Shown: in pieces, positions 14,373 through 59,300 of the stretch
How the letters are laid out: each line of letters begins with the position of its first letter
Numbering within the stretch: position 1 is the first letter of the stretch
Assembly (NCBI GenBank): GCA_037577475.1
Contig: CM075186.1
Location: forward strand, 2,825,501 to 2,889,500
Source: Chaunax sp. Z400
Taxonomy: Eukaryota; Chordata; Actinopteri; Lophiiformes; Chaunacidae
DNA length: 64,000 nucleotides
Reading direction: 5' to 3'
Program-made: the position numbers and the translations under genes
The notes under the pieces: generated by a model
What the model saw: only the letters and a program-made list of their open reading frames with translations
Databases searched by the model: none
What the model was told of the DNA's origin: nothing

Positions 14373-14625
14373 ACACATAAATCACCTGACGGGTTTCGAT
14401 GAAACTTGGTAGAAGGGTTGGGCTTGTAGCAAAGAAGAACCCATTAGACTTTGGACCGGATCTGGATAAAGAATAATAATGAACATTGCAAGGTCAGGCG
14501 TTTTAAACCATTTTATCAGTAACATATAAACTGCTTGACGGATTATCATGAAACAGGGTGGAAGGGTGACGAATATGCCGACATAGACGAGACTAGTTTT
14601 TGGAGTGGATCCGGATAAAGGTGCC
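14373..14625. repeat. two diverged tandem copies of a common fish repeat (about 150-bp period)
   Basis: Both copies carry a CTTGACGGAT / CCTGACGGGT start, ATGAAAC, GGAAGGGT-type and TGGATCTGGATAAAG / TGGATCCGGATAAAG segments. A third relic lies at 37116-37290. Family name unknown. Confidence 0.45.
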
Positions 14626-17038
14626 ATGGAGGTTTTTTTTAAAACTTTGCAAGAACCCTGAGGGCAGCCGTTTTGATGGTGCATACTTGTTGGAATTTAA
14701 ATTAGGGTTTAATTGAATTAACTCTTCAATCAGTTCAGCTCTAATTTTAACATTCCTCTCTTTCCTCATCTTCACTGTTGCTTGTCTGGAGATGTTTCAG
14801 CTCTTTCCCCTGTTGGACACTGAACCCATCAGCATCTCCAGCGTCAGAAACAGGCTCGCCCTCAGGCACGTCCTCCTCTACAGATCTAATGTGTGTTTGT
14901 GTGTTTTCCCGGACACGACGTTCTCCTCTGTTTGACCCGATGATTTTTCTATCAGAGCCTGGATTGTAGACCTTCTGCAGCGTTATTCCCCTGCTTCTCT
15001 GTGCCGAGGGCCTTTCTGTGCCCCGGTTGCTAAGCTCTTTTCTGCTACGCTGCTCTCTCTCTTTTATTTCTCTCTGATTGTATTTGTTGCTATTGTCTTT
15101 CCTCTCAGCATTCCTCATTTCTCCACCTCTCACATCTGTCCTCCACTTTCTTCCATCTTCACCTGCAGCCATCCATCTCTGCCTCTCTGCTCAGACAGTT
15201 TCTGTCTCTCTGGCTGTGCTCCCTGAGCTTTCTCACCCACTTACTGCTGCATGCCTGTAAAGGTTGATGCTAATAATACTGAGGTCTCACTCAGAGCCCA
15301 CCACTTGTAAATACTATAGTATTACTACAGTATTACTGTTGCTGCTCTTGTGAATACTTCTTACAGCAAACATGAGTTTAAGCGTAGACCAGTCAAATAA
15401 TCTAAAAGTTAAGTAAACACTTGAAAAAACAGTCAGAATTGAATATAATTCTAATGCTTAATATTAAACATGTCCTAAATGAATGCTAAAGCAAGCAAAA
15501 TGAGTTAGATTTCATTGTTTTCTATTGAAATGTTGAAACAAGCCGAGTGATGTTTAGAGTTAAACTTTTGTTGGACCATGGTTTGAAGTACGGGGGCTGA
15601 GGAGGGTCAGAGTTAAGAGGCAGAAGAGCTCAGTTTGGGGTAGATGGCTCAATAAGTGACAAAGCAGCGCTCTGAAAATAAAATGTAAAAACATTGCAAT
15701 AGTCCACCTTCCACCCTCTCCCCTCACTCTGTCACTCCCTATAGCCTTTTTATTTTTACACAGAGATGGCACAACAGCGTCGCCACGACGATCCCTGGAA
15801 AGCCACTGTGTCTGACCCTCTGTTTTTATTTACCCCTGTCGTTTGTGTTTAAATCACTGCAGAAGTGATAAAAAATCAGAATGAGGAGTAACCAAAACAA
15901 CACCGTCTAAACATGGTGGCAGCTGGATTATAAAATTCATAACAAAAATATGAGAAGTTAAAAAAATAACAAAATAAAAGCACAAACTGATTTCTTTTGG
16001 GAGCTTCAGTCTATAAACATTCGCATCAACCTACAAAAGCTTTACTGGTCAAACTCAATTATATACTGTAGCTGTCCTCTAATGGCAACCGATGGATCAA
16101 TGGGATCAATAGAGCCTCGGGGGAGCGTAGCATTTGACAGCTGATGAGATCTCAAAGGACTTAGCTCAACCCGGAGGCTGTAATAGGATGAACCATGAGC
16201 CCGACCCTCACGACCAGGAAGTATTGACGAACCTTTGCATGGATCCAAACAGGAAGAGAAAGCAGTCGAGCTGAAGTAGTTTATTTCATTTCATTTTATT
16301 TATTTTCCTCAACTGTAATTGTACTTTGGTAGTTTATAGTGACTCTGTCACAAAACTGCTCTGTTGTTGGGAAAAAAGGAAAATACAATGAAGAACTTTC
16401 ACAGCAGAACATCAACAATAATATTTGAATTTATTGAAAAAGCCATTGATTTGTAGCATCTAATGAGTTTCTATTGGCACAAATACAAAATAAACGTTCT
16501 AGGCTACCAGTGAGGTCACAGGAGGTGTTGAGGCAGACTTGGTGTTAAACATGTTATTCATTCTATAGTAAATCTCTCTGTCTAATGACCAGATCATCTC
16601 ATTAATATCCTGTTGTACATGACATGATTTTCACATCTTGGTTTGTGTGCATGTTCTAATGTGTGTGATGCACAACCCGATTTTAAAATCAGTCATGATT
16701 GTAAAAGTCCTGCTATCTGAGCCCAGCTTCAGTGGTACATGTAGCCTCTGACTAATTAGTTTAAGCAACAACAGATGAAGTTTAGTGTAGTTTCAAATGT
16801 TTGTTAGTGAAGAGTCAGAGAAATGTGTTGTATTTATTAGAAGAATTTTTTTTTAATTTAAATTTTTTTTTTAAATTTTCCATTTTTGATCAAAATCTTC
16901 TGATCATTTTCTTTCTTACTTGTTTCTCTCACACCTTTCCTCTGTGGTGTGTTTATACTGGTTTATACTGGCCAGCTCACAGTCAGCCACCAGTATCAAG
17001 AGCCGTCGTCTGCTCTGGGTTTACCATCAATCTTCATG

Positions 17039-17079
<41 letters not shown>

Positions 17080-17158
17080 TGTGTCTGTGTGTGTGTCTGT
17101 GTGTGTGTCTGTGTGTGTGTCTGTGTGTGTGTCTGTGTGTGTGTGTGTGTGTCTGTGT

Positions 17159-17195
<37 letters not shown>

Positions 17196-17211
17196 TGTGT
17201 GTGTGTGTGTG
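17039..17211. repeat. (GT)n microsatellite with TCTGTG interruptions
   Basis: 173 bp of GT with regularly spaced C interruptions. Confidence 0.9.
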
Positions 17212-17542
17212 TAAACTTCACTTCTCCAAACTTCATCTCCTTCTTTGGCAAAGCATCACCTCCCAGCACCTCCCAGCGTTCTGCTCCCTGCTCCTCCCCT
17301 CCTATCTGTCTCTCCGTCTCTTTCTCGTCTCCACATTATATTTAAATCCCATTATATTTATTATCCTCCCTCATCAACCTTCTGCTGCTGACAGACACGA
17401 ATCACGACTCTTGTGTATAAAATACTGTCAAACTGTTTTATTCCTACCTCGCAGTAACGTCGTCAGCGAGGAAGCAGCTTGAAGGTAAAACACTCGAGTG
17501 CCCTGAGGAGAGATTTTATACATTTGAACACCTGATTCCACC

Positions 17543-17764
17543 TGGTCTGAGGGTCTGAGGGTCTGAGGGTCTGAGGGTCTGATGGTCTGAGGGTCTGAGG
17601 GTCTGAGGGTCTGATGGTCTGATGGTCTGAGGGTCTGATGGTCTGAGGGTCTGAGGGTCTGAGGGTCTGAGGGTCTGAGGATCTGAGGGTCTGAGGATCT
17701 GATGGTCTGAGGGTCTGATGGTCTGATGGTCTGATGGTCTGAGGATCTGATGGTCTGAGGGTCT
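17543..17764. repeat. 8-bp minisatellite GGTCTGAG / GGTCTGAT
   Basis: About 28 tandem copies. Variation is confined mainly to the last base (G or T), with a few GATCTGAG units. Confidence 0.95.
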
Positions 17765-20618
17765 ATGATCGTACCTCATCTGCGTTTTAGCAGGTTGATA
17801 CAGTGGATGCTTCATCATCCTTCTCACCCTCACATACTCTGAATAGAGTTACATGGATAGAATTACATGGATAGAATTACATGTGAAAAATAGAGTCTGC
17901 ACACAGAATCATTCTCCTGTGTGATTTTCTTGGGTGCAAACCTTACAAGTACCTTTACCAAGACAAATAAATACATAATAAATATGTATAATAAATATAT
18001 AGAATATCCTCCAAATCACTTTTTTTTTATCAGGATCATCTGGATCGTTGTGTTTTTCTGGTATTACAGTCTTATTATTGAGAGAAGTTGCTTAGCATGT
18101 TAGCAGAGCATATAAAGCATCATAAAAAAGTCCCCACTAAATACTCAAAGTATACACATAAGATGTAAAAGAACTTCACAAAAGCTTGCATAGTACTTAA
18201 AAGTAATCATCTGTCAGTTGTACAGTACATCACAACAACTTTACTATGCTGTATATGTTTTACCAACATGCTATTTTTCCCATTTTCTCCCACTCACCAC
18301 CACTTATGGTCGGACGCTTTTGGTCTCCGTTCAGCTACGGCACTGCAGCCAAGTGGGTTTTGGTCAGGTATCATTTTCACTGTTGGATTCCTACTAGTGG
18401 TCAGAATGATTTGAGGTTCCAAATGTTACTGAGCTGTAACAGGGGCCCGCTGAGGCCTGCTGGGAGCAGCAGTTGGATTTCATTGTTGTTAAAAACACTG
18501 TGTTTTACAGTGGCTGTATCCCGTTTACTGATCCACAGGATGTGATGACAGCAGGCCTCCAGCTGCACCCACCTAGAAACCTGGCTTTGAAATGAGAGGA
18601 GTGGGAGGATGACGGAGGATCTAATGTGTTGTTCTGGTATCAAACCAGGGTCCAACAGAATCATAAATGATAAATAGATTTTAATATTAATCACAGATGA
18701 ATTGTATCACATGAAAAAAGACTTTAGATTATTCCTAAAGTAGGGATAGGGCGTACTCCGATATGTGCAATATTCCATTTAGGCTAGCATTTTATCAACG
18801 GTCTGTGCAGTACTGTATGTGTGCTATTATGTGCTTGAATTGCAACCAAAATAAAACACAGCGTTCCTAATCAATCTGCACATTTTGATGCATTTTTTAT
18901 GGAATGTGTGGTGAAGAAGTGCATGGAGGAATAATAATCATTTTACATAAGTGGTGTGTGCGTCCAGTTTGTACAGGTTCTGCACCGTCCTCACAAATCA
19001 GTTACTTTTTTTTCTTCCTGAAATTCCTGATGCTTAGACGCGGCTTTAGGCCTCAGCTTTGGCCCAACGGGCCTTTCAGGGCTTCGCAGAATAATTTACA
19101 CACATTTTCTACACATAAAAACCTGATTGTAGTCCAGTGTTTTCAGGGTAAACCTCTCCGTGGACCGACACAGTGCGTCTGTGTCCATCCTGCCTTAGTC
19201 ATTCTTTTATTTCGGTGGTGTCACACCTGCTGTTGGAACGACACATTCAGCCAAATGCCAGCATCAATCCTCTGAGCAACAGGAGGAAAGAAAAGTTTGC
19301 ATGAGTCATAACACTGCTGCTCGTTTGATACAGAGCTGGGTTTTGTTTTGTTTTTCTCTTTAACTTTATTGGTTCATGGTTGTCAGCCTTGAATGTGCAA
19401 AATCAGGCAAAGCAAAAACAGCCTAAATGCCGAAGACAGTTGAAGTTCAGTCAGATTTTATTTTCTGCTCCCTGCCACATGATTTGTTGACTGTTTTCTA
19501 TTTTATTTTCATCTTGCCCTCCGGATTTTTCCCTCTTCGTCGTTCTGTTTACATTCTGTTGGAAGCTAAAGCTAGAAGATGAATGATAAACACTGGAGGC
19601 TGCAGCTGCGCCGCTGAAGAATCTTTAAGACTCATCTGGTTGATCTACAGGTGCTCTGCTGAGGCCTCATATGAAAACCTTCATATCTGGTCTGGCTGTG
19701 ATCCTCATGTAAACATGTTGCATTGATCCACTTCTGCTCCTGACGACTCCGTCTCCATATATGAAACCTGAGAGCAGCCGCTGCTAGTGCTGAGTGGTTA
19801 TGGAGTCTGGCAGGCGGGCTCATGGTGGTCAGGGGTAAGTGGGGGGGGTTCAGGGTCCACAGCGTGTCCTGATTGACCGGACTTCCTCCTAAACAAAAAA
19901 GGGTGAGGGGAGGGAGCAGGGGATGAGGGCGAGGCAGGGGAAAGGTGCTGATGCTGCTTAGTTTAAGCAGCATCAGCACCGCAGTTAAACCTCATTTATA
20001 ACCACAAGTATGTGTTTGGTCTCACTGTCTGTCGTTCGATGTCAGTCTTCCAGCAGTTTTTCTAGGAAATGATCCTTCCTATAACCGACAGCACTGGGGA
20101 ACGCACAAAGGGAAATGTGTTTGTGTTTAAAGTGAGGCCCTGAGGAACCATGTTGTTCCTTCTTTACGATGAGCGATCAGGTCCAACATGAACCAGGATC
20201 TCTGTCAGCGTTTAAACAGGTTTACGTGAGAGGCGTCTGTCTGTGCTTTTCTCACTGGTGTGAAGTTGGGAAAGGTTTAATCTGAATGAATGACCTGCAG
20301 GTCTTCATTAGTCGTGAGCTGTTGGGCTAAAGAGAGATTTTTTCCCTCTTAAATTGTCTAATTTGAGTCCTGGAGAGTTAAATATGGTGTATTTCACAAG
20401 AAAAGTGCTGTAATTAGAGAAGGTTCAGTTGCACTTTTATTGGCATAAGTGATGAGCAGGTTCTGAAAACATGGTGATTATGATGAAGGCTTGTTCCTAT
20501 GGAGTGTGTAAAGACTTCCAATTTAATGTGGTGATAATTGGGTCTTAATGGAGTCAACATGCTCCGATCCATATACTGAACATGCTAAATATTCTCTCCC
20601 CTCTTCATCTGTCTTCAG

Positions 20619-53428
<32,810 letters not shown>

Positions 53429-54315
53429 ACGTGTTCTCCGCCCAGTGATTCCACTGTGAACCTCCCTCCATCCTGTAAAGACTGGGTCCTGACGACCTTT
53501 GACTCTTAGTATTTGTACTTGTTATCCGTACTTGTTACACTGTACTACAGTTGTGTACTTGGGGACCATAGTTTTATTCTATTACAGTATTTGAAGTATT
53601 TGATTGTTTTGGTTTGGTAAGATTGTTCGACGGCAAAAAAAATGCAGCAGGTTACTTTACTGTTGCCTTATTCCAGTATATCCACCTGCATATTATTATG
53701 GGATGGTATTCAGTAGACAAGTTACAACGAGAGAATTTATGACGATATAAAGTATTTGGTGGAAATCGCCTCAAAACAGTACTGACACAGTATTTTTGTG
53801 TACTTAGAGTGAAATACTGCACTTCTCCTGCTGGTATAAGGCCATTGAAGAGTAACTGGAGGTACTTACTGATGTTACCTTTTAGTTAAAAGTGTTTTTG
53901 GATCAAAGAAAGAAACATGCAGGTTTTTATTTTCTTTTTCTTTTTTTTCTTTTTTTTTTGCTATTAAGTATTTTGAGATTATCAAGTGTTTTATCGTTAA
54001 ATAGTTGCAAGGTTGGTTTAAATACTGTTGAAATTAATCAGGGTTTTACCAAATATATTTGTAAATAAGAATTAGTACGTTTAAATGCTCTATAGATTGG
54101 TGTATGTGGTATAACGCTTGTACAGTGACGAAACCTTGAAGCGTAACTGCTGAAGAATAGACAACTTGTACATAGTGTTTGTTAAACAAGTTTGGTTCTG
54201 AAACCCTTCACTTGTTTCAAAGTGGAGGGACTGTGGCAATAAGTAATAGAACTGTATAAACACAGGATGTCCTCAGTCAACTGTAAGCCATAATAAATAT
54301 TTTAAATGCCCATTA
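53429..54315 (+). other. cttnbp2: cttnbp2 3' UTR (approximate end)
   Basis: From the stop codon to shortly after the first good poly(A) signal. The region is AT-rich with a poly(T) run near 53930-53960 and no open reading frame of note. The cleavage site is inferred to be 10-25 nt after the AATAAA at 54292; a later site is possible. Confidence 0.65.
54292..54297 (+). promoter_or_regulatory. poly(A) signal AATAAA, likely main cttnbp2 3' end
   Basis: Canonical hexamer about 860 nt after the stop codon, followed within 40 nt by T-rich sequence. It is the first clear AATAAA after the gene on this strand. Confidence 0.6.
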
Positions 54316-54618
54316 TTTCCTGAGTCATGTTCAATTCAACCCCGGCTGAGCCCTACAGTTTAATTCACTGTTTTCTCTTTTCATCATCACTGTGTTCCTC
54401 GTATGTTTTTACTTTTAAACTTTATTTCAAACATTGTTTATAATATAAATATATCTATACATATGTACAGGAGAGATTTTAGTCAGCCGATGATTTTGAT
54501 CTGTACGATAGCTGTTTGAGGTTTAACGAATTGTCTTTGAAGCACAAACATTAAAAACGCACTGTTAAAAATCTCCATGGGACTTTTTCTGTTCTTTTAG
54601 TCTTGATTTTTCATTTTT

Positions 54619-54624
54619 AATAAA
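54619..54624 (+). promoter_or_regulatory. second AATAAA, possible distal poly(A) site
   Basis: AATAAA in a T-rich context about 60 nt before the first satellite motif at 54686. It could provide a longer 3' UTR. Confidence 0.4.
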
Positions 54625-54679
54625 ACACAGGACCTTGCAGAACACCTGGAGTCCCAAAATATTATCTATTATATTATAT

Positions 54680-55066
54680 TATTGTCCCGAGTCTCTACGA
54701 CCTTCACTTCCTGAGATGTGATATATTCAGTAGGGTGGGTATACTGAACATGTGTATCTCGGGAACGGAAGGTCGTAGAGACTCGGGGACTCAAGTCTGG
54801 CGTGTTCAGCGCCCCTAAAATATGGCAGACGGATCTTGGTTCCAAGTTGCTCCGACCTTCGGTACCTGAGTTATACTTACGTTTATTTTCTCATTGTAGG
54901 TGAATGGGGCTTGGTGCACCTATACTGAATATGTGTATCTCGGGAACGGTAGGTCGTAGAGACTCTGTACCAACATCTGTCTGGGTTTTCTTCAGGGTCT
55001 CTGAGAATGCCAGTCTTTGTCCCGAGTCTCTACGACCTTCCCTTCCCGAGATATGACATACCCAGT
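54680..55066. repeat. subtelomere-like satellite, first block
   Basis: Contains the motif TATCTCGGGAACGG-AAGGTCGTAGAGACTCGGG in + orientation at about 54751 and 54932 and inverted at about 54686, 54850 and 55021. The same 331-bp monomer as in the second block, interrupted at about 55067 by TTAGGG-type repeats. Confidence 0.85.
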
Positions 55067-55555
55067 AGTGGGGGTTAGGGTTAGGGTTGGACTAGGGTTA
55101 GGGTTAGGGTTGGACTAGGGTTAGGGTTAGGGTTGGATGAGGGTCAGGGTTGGTTTAGGGTTAGGGTTGTACTAGGGTTAGGGTTGGACTAGGGTTAGGG
55201 TTAGGGTTGGACTAGGGTTAGGGTTAGGGTTGGACTAGGGTTAGGGTTAAGGTTGCTAGGGTTAGGGTCAGGGCTGGGTTAGGGTTGGACTAGGGTTAGG
55301 GTTAGGGTTGGATGAGGGTCAGGGTTGGGCTAGGGTTAGGGCTATGGTTGGACTAGGGTTAGGGTTAAGGTTGCTAGGGTTAGGGTTAGGGTTCGACTAG
55401 GGTTAGGGTTAAGGTTGCTCGGGTTAGGGTTGGACTAGGGTTAGGGTTAGGATTTAGCTAGGGGTAGGGTTAAGGTTGTTGGGTTAGAGTTAGGGTTGAG
55501 CTAGGGTTAGGGTTAGGGTTGAGCTAGGGTTAGGGTTAGGGTTGTTAGGGTTAGG
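55067..55555 (+). repeat. degenerate TTAGGG block with TTGGACTAGGG interruptions
   Basis: About 490 bp of TTAGGG-derived repeats, G-rich strand on +. The usual interruption is TTGGAC before TAGGG, changing to TTGAGC toward the right end. It also contains the rarer GGTTGCTAGGG and GGGTCAGGGCTGGG variants. Confidence 0.9.
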
Positions 55556-56330
55556 GGTTAAGAGGATAAAAACTCAATTCAGTTCTCCTACTGAATTCTA
55601 TATCTTGGAAACGGAAGGTCGTAGAGACTCGGGACCAATGTCCGTCTCGGGTTTTTTGGGATCTCTGAGAACGCCAATCTTTGTCCCGAGTCTCTACGAC
55701 CTTCCCTTCCCGAGATATGACATATCCTGTAGGGGGGATACTGAATATGTGTATCTCGGGAACGGAAGGTCCCAGAGACTCGGGGACAAGTCTTGCGTGT
55801 TCAGCGCCCCCGAAATATGTCAGACGGATCTTGGTTCCAAGTTGCTCCGACCTTCGGTTCACGAGTTATTCTTAAGTTTATTTTCTCATTGTAGATGAAT
55901 GGGGCTTGGTGCACCTATACTGAATATGTGTATCTCGGGAACGGACGGTCGTAGAGACTCGGGACCAACGTCCGTCTGGGGGTTTTTGGGGTCTCTGAGA
56001 ACGCCAATCTTTGTCCCGAGTCTCTATGACTTTCCGTTCCCAAGATATGACTTATCCAGTACGGGGGGATACTGAATATGTGTATCTCGGGAACGGAAGG
56101 TCCCAGAGACTCGGGGACAAGTCTTGCGTGTTCAGCGCCCCCGAAATATGGCAGACGGATCTTGGTTCCAAGTTGCTCCGACCTTCGGTTCACGAGTTAT
56201 ACTTAAGTTTATTTTCTCATTGTAGATGAATGGGGCTTGGCGCACCTATTCTGAATATGTGTATCTCGGGAACGGACGGTCGTAGCGACTCGGGACCAAC
56301 GTGCGTCTGGGGGTTTTCGGGGTCTCTTGA
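55556..56330. repeat. 331-bp tandem satellite, second block
   Basis: CTGAATATGTGTATCTCGGG starts at 55741, 55920, 56072 and 56251. Like positions are 331 bp apart (55741/56072 and 55920/56251). Each monomer is a pair of related sub-units of about 179 and 152 bp. Because 331 is not a multiple of 3, open frames do not persist from copy to copy, which argues against coding. Confidence 0.9.
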
Positions 56331-59300
56331 GCTAGGGTTAGGATTAGGGTTGAGCTAAGGTTAGGGTTAGGGTTGAGCTAGGGTTAGGGTTAGGGTTGAG
56401 CTAGGGTTAGGGCTAGGGTTGGGCTAGGGTTAGGGTTGTTAGGGTTAGGGTTGAGCTAGGGTTAGGGTTAGGGTTGAGCTAGGGTTAGGGTTAGGGTTGA
56501 GCTAGGGTTAGGGTTAGGGTTGAGCTAGGGTTAGGGTTAGGGTTGAGCTAGGGTTAGGGTTGTTAGGGTTAGGGTTAGGGTTGAGCTAGAGTTAGGGTTA
56601 GGGTTGAGCTAGGGTTAGGGTTGTTAGGGTTAGGGTTGAGCTAGGGTTAGGGTTAGGGTTGAGCTAGGGTTAGGGTTAGGGTTAGGGTTGAGCTAGGGTT
56701 AGGGTTAGAGTTGAGCTAGGGTTAGGGTTGAGCTAGGGTTAGGATTAGGATTTAGCTAGGGGTAGGGTTAGGGTTGTTAGGGTTAGGGTTAGGGTTGAGC
56801 TAGGGTTAGGGTTAGGGTTGAGCTAGGGTTAGGGTTAGGGTTGAGCTAGGGTTAGGGTTAGGGTTGAGCTAGGGTTAGGGTTGAGCTAGGGTTAGGGTTG
56901 AGCTAGGGTTAGGGTTAGGGTTGTTAGGGTTAGAGTTGAGCTAGGGTTAGGGTTAGGGTTGAGCTAGGGTTAGGGCTAGGGTTGGGCTAGGGTTAGGGTT
57001 GAGCTAGGGTTAGGGTTGTTAGGGTTAGGGTTAGGGTTGAGCTAGGGTTAGGGTTAGGGTTGAGCTAGGGTTAGGGTTGTTAGGGTTAGGGTTGAGCTAG
57101 GGTTAGGGTTGAGCTAGGGTTAGGGTTAGGGTTAGGGTTGAGCTAGGGTTAGGGTTAGAGTTGAGCTAGGGTTAGGGTTGAGCTATGGTTAGGGTTAGGA
57201 TTTAGCTAGGGGTAGGGTTAGGGTTGTTAGGGTTAGGGTTAGGGTTGAGCTAGGGTTAGGGTTAGGGTTGAGCTAGGGTTAGGGTTAGGGTTGAGCTAGG
57301 GTTAGGGTTAGGGTTGAGCTAGGGTTAGGGTTGAGCTAGGGTTAGGGTTAGGGTTGAGCTAGGGTTAGGGTTAGGGTTGAGCTAGGGTTAGGGTTGAGCT
57401 AGGGTTAGGGTTAGGGTTGAGCTAGGGTTAGGGTTAGGGTTGTTAGGGTTAGAGTTGAGCTAGGGTTAGGGTTAGGGTTGAGCTAGGGTTAGGGCTAGGG
57501 TTGGGCTAGGGTTAGGGTTGAGCTAGGGTTAGGGTTAGGGTTGAGCTAGGGTTAGGGTTAGGGTTGAGCTAGGGTTAGGGTTATGGTTTAGCTAGGGTTA
57601 GGGTTGAGCTAGGGTTAGGGTTAGGGTTGAGCTAGGGTTAGGGTTAGGGTTGAGCTAGGGTTAGGGTTAGGGTTGAGCCAGGGTTAGGGTTAGGGTTGAG
57701 CTAGGGTTAGGATTAGGGTTGTTAGGGTTAGGGTTGAGCTAGGGTTAGGGTTAGGTTTTGGGTTGAGCTAGGGTTAGGGTTAGGGTTTAGCTAGGGTTAG
57801 GGTTAGGGTTGTTAGGGTTAGGGTTAGGGTTGAGTTAGGGTTAGGGTTGAGCTAGGGTTAGGGTTAGGGTTGAGCTAGGGTTAGGGTTAGCGTTGAGCTA
57901 GGGTTAGGGTTAGGTTTGAGCTAGGGTTAGGGTTAGGGTTGGACTAGGGTTAGGGTTAAGGTTGCTAGGGTTAGGGTCAGGGCTGGGTTAGGGTTAGGGT
58001 TGTTAGGGTTAGGGTTGAGTTAGGGTTAGGGTTGAGCTAGGGTTAGGGTTAGGGTTGAGCTAGGGTTAGGGTTAGTGTTGAGCTAGGGTTAGGGTTAGGT
58101 TTGAGCTGGGGTTAGGGTTAGGGTTAGGGTTGGACTAGGGTTAGGGTTAAGGTTGCTAGGGTTAGGGTCAGGGCTGGGTTAGGGTTAGGGTTGAGTTAGG
58201 GTTAGGGTTGAGCTAGGGTTAGGGTTAGGGTTGAGCTAGGGTTAGGGTTAGGGTTGAGCTAGGGTTAGGGTTAGGGTTGAGCTAGGGTTAGGGTTAGGTT
58301 TGAGCTAGGGTTAGGGTTAGGGTTAGGGTTGAGCTAGGGTTAGGGTTAGGGTTGTTAGGGTTAGGGTTAGGGTTGAGCTAGGGTTAGGGTTAGGATTTAG
58401 CTAGGGTTAGGGTTGTTAGGGTTAGGGTTAGGGTTGAGCTAGGGTTAGGGTTAGGGTTGAGCTAGGGTTAGGGTTAGGGTTAGGGTTGAGCTAGGGTTAG
58501 GGTTGAGCTAGGGTTAGGGTTAGGATTTAGCTAGGGGTAGGGTTAGGGTTGAGCTAGGGTTAGGGCTAGGGTTGGGCTAGGGTTAGGGTTGAGCTAGGGT
58601 TAGGGTTAGGGTTGAGCTAGGGTTAGGGTTAGGGTTGAGCTAGGGTAAGGGTTAGGTTTGAGCTAGGATTAGGGTTAGGTTTGGGCTAGGGTTAGGGTTA
58701 GGGTTGAGCTAGGGTTAGGGTTAGGGTTGAGCTAGGGTTAGGATTAGGGTTGAGCTAGGGTTAGGGTTAGGGTTGAGCTAGGGTTAGGGTTAGGTTTGAG
58801 CTAGGGTTAGGGTTAGGTTTGGGCTAGGGTTAGGGTTAGGGTTGAGCTAGGGTTGGGGTTAGGGTTGAGCTAGGGTTAGGATTAGGGTTGAGCTAGGGTT
58901 AGGGTTAGGGTTGAGCTAGGGTTAGGGTTAGGGTTGAGCTAGGGTTAGGGTTGAGCTAGGGTTAGGGTTAGGGTTGAGCTAGGGTTAGGGTTAGGGTTGA
59001 GCTAGGGTTAGGGTTGAGCTAGGGTTAGGGTTAGGGTTAGGGTTGAGCTAGGGTTAGGGTTAGGGTTGTTAGGGTTAGGGTTAGGGTTGAGCTAGGGTTA
59101 GGGTTAGGATTTAGCTAGGGTTAGGGTTGTTAGGGTTAGGGTTAGGGTTGAGCTAGGGTTAGGGTTAGGGTTGAGCTAGGGTTAGGGTTAGGGTTAGGGT
59201 TGAGCTAGGGTTAGGGTTGAGCTAGGGTTAGGGTTAGGATTTAGCTAGGGGTAGGGTTAGGGTTGAGCTAGGGTTAGGGCTAGGGTTGGGCTAGGGTTAG

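Larger units (their letters stand above)
12712..20618 (+). other. intron 1, 3' part
   Basis: No exon found before the exon 2 acceptor. It contains diverged repeat copies near 14373-14620, a GT array (17039-17211) and the 8-bp minisatellite (17543-17764). A relatively GC-balanced stretch at about 13600-13880 stands out from AT-rich surroundings but has no recognisable coding content. Confidence 0.6.

Noticed and set aside
14747..15172. 141-residue minus-strand frame rich in Glu, Arg and Lys
   Set aside because: Opposite a pyrimidine-rich intronic stretch that explains the composition; no recognised domain, splice context or promoter.
55542..56229. Overlapping 60-118-residue frames with recurring peptide segments
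   Set aside because: They follow the 331-bp satellite, whose period is not a multiple of 3, and appear on both strands.
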